Below are positions 42,778 through 46,776 of a DNA stretch of 46,776 nucleotides, piece after piece. The number at the start of each line of letters is the position of its first letter. Positions within the stretch are counted from its first letter, which is position 1. The DNA is from an uncultured Pedobacter sp. (GTDB taxonomy: Bacteria > Bacteroidota > Bacteroidia > Sphingobacteriales > Sphingobacteriaceae): assembly GCA_938008555.1 (NCBI GenBank), contig CALLKE010000031.1, positions 1 to 46,776 of the forward strand, read 5' to 3'. The translations under genes were made by a program, and so were the position numbers. The notes below the pieces were generated by a model. It was not told the origin of the DNA and ran no database searches. It saw only the letters and a program-made list of their open reading frames with translations.

Positions 42778-43074
42778 AAGATACGATGATACTATTTCGA
42801 ATACGAAGATAGAATAAGCTATTAAAATTCAATTGTCATAATTTTTAGTTTGCAGATCAAAGTCACTAAAAGCCGAGTTAATCAAAATATTTCAATGGGG
42901 AATTTTGCTCTGTAAATAGAAAGATGTATTTGTGACTATGAGTGCATGCTCATCAATCATGAGTCCCCAGCTCATGATAATTTTGGTCATTGAAAAGCAG
43001 ATTGAAATACATCAAAAAGTCCTCGTTGAGCCATTTCGCAATTATTCTCCTACCTTAGAGAAAAAATAATTTGC
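42778..43074. other. 297-bp region between divergent acylase and rnr genes
   Basis: It holds the promoters of both divergent genes, although no convincing TAnnTTTG box is seen. The one clear structure is a hairpin at 42956-42978: ATCATGAG and CTCATGAT around a 7-nt loop. No coding potential is visible. Confidence 0.5.
42956..42978. repeat. 8-bp inverted repeat upstream of rnr
   Basis: ATCATGAG (42956-42963) and CTCATGAT (42971-42978) form a dyad 96 bp before the rnr start. It may be an operator or a leader hairpin; there is no T-tract directly after it. Confidence 0.45.
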
Positions 43075-45207
43075 ATGTCAAAAAAGAAATCGATCAACCT
43101 CAATTTAATACTAACCAAACTTATTATTGACGTATTCGAAAAATCAGAAAATACTCCCCTCAATTATAAACAAGTAGCGTCCAAACTAAACCTCAGTGAT
43201 GCTGAAACCCGCGATGTGATTTCCCAAATACTCAAACAAGAGAGTAAGAAAGGCATTTTAGTCGAAGTAGATCGAGGGAAATTTATCTTAAAACAGCTCA
43301 AAACATATGTCATAGGTAAAGTTGATATGACTGCCGATGGCTCTGCTTTTATCATGACAGAAGATGAATTTGAGAATGATATCTTCATCGCACCCCGCAA
43401 AGTTCGAAATGCTTTGCATGGCGATACGGTCAAAGCCTATGTATATGCCAAAAGTAGAGGCAAACACAAAGAAGGAGAAGTTGTTGAAATTCTGCAACGC
43501 GCAAAAATGGAGTTTACCGGTATTGTCAAACTATCTGACAAGTTTGCATTTTTCATTCCTGATGACCGTAAAATGCTCCACGATATCTTTATTCCAGCTG
43601 CCGAAATTAATGGAGCTCAAAATGGCGAAAAAGCAATTGCTCAAATTGTTGATTGGCCAGAAGGTGCTCGAAATCCGATTGGCAGGATTAAACATATTTT
43701 AGGGAAGCAAGGCGAAAACAATACGGAGATGACTGCTATTCTGGCTGAATATGGTTTCCCGTTGTCCTTTCCGGAGGCCGTCGAAAAAGAAGCTAATGCC
43801 ATCCCCGATGAAATCAACAAAGATGAGATTGCCAAACGGCGTGATTTTAGAGATACACTCACGTTTACTATCGACCCATTTGATGCCAAAGATTTTGATG
43901 ATGCCATCTCATTCAAAGAGCTTCCCAACGGAAATATTGAAGTAGGTATTCATATTGCCGATGTATCACATTACGTTAATCCAGGTACAGAGCTTGATAA
44001 AGAAGCGTTTCAGCGCGGCACTTCTGTTTATTTGGTTGATCGTGTGATTCCAATGCTGCCCGAACATTTGTCGAATGGGGTATGCTCGCTTCGCCCCAAT
44101 GAAGATAAACTATGCTTTTCTGCCGTTTTTGAATTAGATAAAGAGGCCAATATACACGCACAATGGTTTGGCCGAACCATCATCCATTCCGACAAGCGCT
44201 TTAGTTATGAGGATGCACAAGAGCTATTGGAAACAAAAACGGGTGCATATAGCAAAGAGCTATTGATACTTAATGGCCTGGCATACAAACTCCGTGATCA
44301 AAAATTTAAGCACGGCGCCATTAGTTTTGAAAGCGCTGAAATTAAATTCAAGCTGGATGAATATGGTAAACCCATTGGTGTATACACGAAAGAGCGAAAA
44401 GATGCACATAAACTCATCGAGGATTTTATGCTTTTGGCCAACAAGAAAGTAGCCGAATTTGTCGCCAAAAAAGAAAAAGGGAAACAAAAACTGACCTTCG
44501 TTTATCGATTTCATGATACACCGAAAGAAGATGCCATTCTTGGTTTTGCTCAGTTTGCACTGAAGTTTGGATACAAAGTAGATACAACTTCTGGCCGGGA
44601 AACAGCTCGCTCTCTCAATCATTTAATGGAGGATGTAGAGGGAAAAGTAGAACAAAATGTATTGACCAACTTGGCCATTCGTTCGATGGCAAAGGCAGTT
44701 TATACTACTAAAAGACACAGCCATTATGGTTTAGCATTTGATTATTACACCCATTTTACCTCTCCCATTCGACGTTATCCAGATGTAATGGCACATCGTT
44801 TACTCGCCCATTATCTAACGAATGGCAAATCAGTCAATGAAGAGGAGTATGAAAAGATGTGTCTACACTCATCTCAGATGGAAAAAAAGGCAGCGGATGC
44901 TGAACGTGCTTCCGTGAAATACAAGCAAGCAGAATATTTGCAAGACAATGTTGGACAGCAATATACAGGCATCATTTCGGGCCTAACTGAATGGGGTATG
45001 TACGTAGAAATTGTCGAGAACAAATGTGAAGGAATGATCCGTTTACGTGATATCAATGATGATTTTTATGTATTAGATGAAAAAAATTATTGCATCATCG
45101 GTCAGCGAAAAAAGAAAAAGTATCAGCTGGGAGATGAAGTACTTATTCTAGTTAAAAAGGTGGATTTGAGTAAACGCCAAATTGATTTTTCATTGATTAA
45201 ACGCTAA
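43075..45207 (+). CDS. rnr: Ribonuclease R
   Basis: The 710-aa 3'-to-5' exoribonuclease has an N-terminal winged-helix-like part (1-60) and cold-shock/OB domains (about 65-230). The RNB catalytic domain (about 255-585) holds the metal-binding TIDPFDAKDFDDAISF and the final HFTSPIRRYPDVMAHRLL. The S1 domain (about 625-708) contains GIISGLTEWGMYVEI. It degrades structured RNA without a helicase. The length and domain order are those of RNase R and too long for RNase II. A GC-rich hairpin separates it from the following prenyl synthase gene, 61 bp downstream. Confidence 0.95.
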   Translation: MSKKKSINLNLILTKLIIDVFEKSENTPLNYKQVASKLNLSDAETRDVISQILKQESKKGILVEVDRGKFILKQLKTYVIGKVDMTADGSAFIMTEDEFENDIFIAPRKVRNALHGDTVKAYVYAKSRGKHKEGEVVEILQRAKMEFTGIVKLSDKFAFFIPDDRKMLHDIFIPAAEINGAQNGEKAIAQIVDWPEGARNPIGRIKHILGKQGENNTEMTAILAEYGFPLSFPEAVEKEANAIPDEINKDEIAKRRDFRDTLTFTIDPFDAKDFDDAISFKELPNGNIEVGIHIADVSHYVNPGTELDKEAFQRGTSVYLVDRVIPMLPEHLSNGVCSLRPNEDKLCFSAVFELDKEANIHAQWFGRTIIHSDKRFSYEDAQELLETKTGAYSKELLILNGLAYKLRDQKFKHGAISFESAEIKFKLDEYGKPIGVYTKERKDAHKLIEDFMLLANKKVAEFVAKKEKGKQKLTFVYRFHDTPKEDAILGFAQFALKFGYKVDTTSGRETARSLNHLMEDVEGKVEQNVLTNLAIRSMAKAVYTTKRHSHYGLAFDYYTHFTSPIRRYPDVMAHRLLAHYLTNGKSVNEEEYEKMCLHSSQMEKKAADAERASVKYKQAEYLQDNVGQQYTGIISGLTEWGMYVEIVENKCEGMIRLRDINDDFYVLDEKNYCIIGQRKKKKYQLGDEVLILVKKVDLSKRQIDFSLIKR

Positions 45208-45219
45208 AGCTTCACCATG

Positions 45220-45242
45220 GCCCCTCTGCTCTGAAGAGGGGC
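45220..45242 (+). repeat. GC-rich hairpin between rnr and prenyl synthase
   Basis: GCCCCTCT (45220-45227) and AGAGGGGC (45235-45242) form a perfect 8-bp stem with a 7-nt loop, 13 bp after the rnr stop. It is unusually GC-rich for this DNA. Only a broken T-rich stretch follows, so it may be a weak terminator or a processing/stability element in a shared mRNA. Confidence 0.6.
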
Positions 45243-45268
45243 ATCATTAATTTCTTTTGAACCAATCC

Positions 45269-46243
45269 ATGTATTCCATAAAAGAGCTTTATCAGCTAAT
45301 CAATCAAGCGATTGCTGAATCCAATTATCCCAAACAGCCCCAAGAATTATATGAGCCCATCACATACTTCATGGATTTAGGGGGTAAACGTATTCGGCCC
45401 ATTTTAGTACTGATGGCCTGTAATCTATTTTCAGATGACATTCAAAAAGCCATTCAGCCTGCTTTAGGGGTTGAGTTATTTCATAATTTCACGCTGATCC
45501 ATGATGACATTATGGATCATGCACCTACTCGACGCGGGAAGCCAACTGTGCATGAAAAATGGTCTAGTACAACAGCGATACTTTCGGGTGATGTCATGTT
45601 GATCGAGGCTTACAAGCGGATAATCCAGGTTAGGTCTTCCATTTTACCAGACATACTTCGTGTTTTTAATGATACAGCAGTTGGTGTGTGCGAAGGGCAA
45701 CAAATGGATATGGGTTTTGAAAAAGCAACCGCTGTCCAGATCGACGACTATCTCCATATGATTCGTCTTAAGACGGCAATATTGCTTGGAGGAGCTTTAA
45801 AGATAGGAGCAATGATCGGGGGTAGTTCACCAGAAGATGCCAACCTTTTATACTCCTTTGGAGAAAAAATGGGTATTGCATTCCAGCTTCAGGATGATAT
45901 CCTGGATGTATATGGTGACCCAAAAAAAATTGGAAAACAGATTGGGGGCGATATCCTGTCCAACAAAAAAACCTTTATGTTGATAAAAGCCCAAGAACTC
46001 ACACAAAACGAAACAAGAAAAACGCTAAATAGTTGGCTTACTAATACAAAGGCAAATCCTCAGGAGAAAATAAAAGAAGTGACAGCCATTTATGATCAGT
46101 TGCACATACGCCAGCTAACTGAACAAACAATGAATCAATTTATTCAATCGGCCTTTCTAGCGCTGGATCAATTAAGAGTGGATAGAAACAAAAAAGCTGC
46201 TTTGCAAAATTTTGCAAAGCAGCTTTTGATGCGAGAAAGTTGA
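45269..46243 (+). CDS. Polyprenyl synthetase (short-chain, FPP/GGPP type)
   Basis: Starting at the ATG of 45269 the protein has 324 aa (a TTG four codons upstream is less likely). It shows GGKRIRP, the first Asp-rich motif in LIHDDIMDHAPTRRGKPTVH and the second in FQLQDDILDVYGD. The residue five before the first motif is Phe, a bulky stop that in this family limits chain length to about C15-C20. It therefore probably supplies farnesyl or geranylgeranyl diphosphate. This contrasts with the small Ala at the same place in the synthase at 12.9 kb. Its last 17 codons contain a perfect palindrome that looks like a terminator. Confidence 0.9.
   Translation: MYSIKELYQLINQAIAESNYPKQPQELYEPITYFMDLGGKRIRPILVLMACNLFSDDIQKAIQPALGVELFHNFTLIHDDIMDHAPTRRGKPTVHEKWSSTTAILSGDVMLIEAYKRIIQVRSSILPDILRVFNDTAVGVCEGQQMDMGFEKATAVQIDDYLHMIRLKTAILLGGALKIGAMIGGSSPEDANLLYSFGEKMGIAFQLQDDILDVYGDPKKIGKQIGGDILSNKKTFMLIKAQELTQNETRKTLNSWLTNTKANPQEKIKEVTAIYDQLHIRQLTEQTMNQFIQSAFLALDQLRVDRNKKAALQNFAKQLLMRES
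46192..46227 (+). terminator. Terminator-like perfect palindrome inside the coding end
   Basis: Two 18-base arms (46192-46209 and 46210-46227) are perfectly complementary with no spacer. The left starts AAAAGCTGC and the right ends GCAGCTTTT. Folded RNA gives a 16-bp stem with an AAUU loop closed by A- and U-runs, as in short rho-independent terminators. It lies wholly inside the prenyl synthase reading frame, which encodes KKAALQNFAKQLL there. Confidence 0.75.
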
Positions 46244-46334
46244 TTAATCTTTTTATTCGACGCTTAAAAAAGAGATTGCTTTTTTAAAGTCGCCTCTTTC
46301 TGACGGTTACATCAAGCATCAAAGCGCACAAAGT

Positions 46335-46742
46335 CTAATTTCCGTCTAATTGATTAAAAAGAGCCTCTATTTCAGTAGTATTAAAACCGCGCGCCTCTAA
46401 AGGAAGTATCAATTCTTTTTTAGTAGCCCGATGAGTTATACACGCGTATGTTGGGGTTTTCCCTGTTTCATTGAGAGCAACTCCAGTAAAAACAGCAGCA
46501 TATAAACCACTATGATTGATTAGCTTGTATACTTTAAAAGGGAATCCTAGTTTATCGTTATCTTCCACAAACGACGTGCTGAATAAATTTCCATGATCAG
46601 CAGTCAAATATTTTTCACCCCTCTTTATCCAATATGCTCTTTTCTCATCATCAGAAAGTCTGTTGTACTCTTCAGATCTTTTTTTATTTTCTGCTACTTG
46701 TCTATATTCCTTTTTTGGTAGTGTTTTTAAATGTATGATAGT
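46335..46742 (-). CDS. 5'-truncated hypothetical protein at the window edge
   Basis: The open frame runs 135 codons from a stop inside the terminal repeat to its own stop at 46335, and contains no ATG, so the true start is missing. Its readable part has a Lys/Glu-rich segment (LPKKEYRQVAENKKRSEEYN), then NLFSTSFVEDNDKLGF and a small mixed domain ending FNQLDGN. I do not recognise it. The 5' end was either lost by insertion of a repeat at 46722 or lies beyond the assembled contig. A TTG at 46607 could give a 90-aa product but cuts into the continuous frame. Confidence 0.45.
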   Translation of the reverse strand, partial: TIIHLKTLPKKEYRQVAENKKRSEEYNRLSDDEKRAYWIKRGEKYLTADHGNLFSTSFVEDNDKLGFPFKVYKLINHSGLYAAVFTGVALNETGKTPTYACITHRATKKELILPLEARGFNTTEIEALFNQLDGN

Positions 46743-46776
46743 TTAAAATTCCTGGTGTGCATGACAAGTTTGACGG
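46722..46776. repeat. 55-bp terminal inverted repeat, right copy
   Basis: This is the exact reverse complement of bases 1-55. It interrupts the open frame of the minus-strand hypothetical protein, introducing an in-frame TAA (46743-46745). Confidence 0.95.

Noticed and set aside
46259..46293. Imperfect inverted repeat (CGAC-TTAAAAAAG with CTTTTTTAA-GTCG) after the last prenyl synthase
   Set aside because: The stem has a mismatch and a bulge and is almost all A-T; it may arise from local base composition.
1..46776. Linear replicon with inverted terminal ends
   Set aside because: The content is chromosomal housekeeping, no replication or telomere genes are present, and the repeat length of exactly 55 is better explained by assembly overlap at a repeat.

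Overview
The window is ordinary chromosomal DNA from a member of the Bacteroidota, most likely the order Sphingobacteriales. The support comes from gene content and signals: a T9SS type B sorting domain on a giant secreted protein, a lipoprotein form of TamA (TamL), a small HYC_CC_PP-type protein beside an HMA-fused TonB-dependent receptor, the run parA-parB-DUF5683-dapB-lepB, and several TAnnTTTG -7 boxes. The DNA looks AT-rich, and Shine-Dalgarno sequences are mostly absent. The genus cannot be fixed by eye.

Layout. 1-6.7 kb: patatin/outer-membrane protein, an unknown membrane protein, tamL facing away from an overlapping TrmH-type methyltransferase, tRNA-Cys and a basic 61-aa protein with a strong terminator. 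6.7-9.9 kb (minus): a TonB receptor with an N-terminal heavy-metal domain and, upstream of it, the Cys-rich HYC_CC_PP-like protein, together a probable metal-uptake module. 10-15.9 kb: pyrC and lutB tail to tail; a long-chain prenyl synthase with a TerC protein behind a promoter that carries a perfect 23-bp palindrome; a coiled-coil membrane protein. 16-21.8 kb: a VIT1-like transporter, an FMN reductase, then parA-parB-DUF5683-dapB with tiny gaps or overlaps, followed by lepB. 21.9-25.7 kb (minus): a 1292-aa T9SS adhesin-like protein. 26.1-38.3 kb: mnmA, topA, a small unknown, then alpha-2-macroglobulin and pbpC. 38.3-42.8 kb (minus): penicillin acylase, a small membrane protein, a LuxE-like protein and an orphan biotin carrier. 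43-46.2 kb: RNase R and a second, short-chain prenyl synthase. The last 0.4 kb holds a gene fragment that lacks its start.

The two ends of the window are exact 55-bp inverted copies of each other. The likeliest reading is a contig bounded on both sides by the same repeat (for example an IS), with an assembler overlap of 55, rather than a biological linear end.

Functionally most of the window is housekeeping: envelope biogenesis, nucleotide and lysine biosynthesis, chromosome segregation, RNA modification and decay, and isoprenoids. I found no CRISPR array, prophage, complete insertion sequence or recognised defence system. The observations most worth following are the palindromic operator over the prenyl synthase/terC promoter, the HMA-receptor/HYC_CC_PP metal module, a terminator-like perfect palindrome inside the 3' end of a coding sequence, and the divergent start-codon overlap of tamL with the methyltransferase gene.
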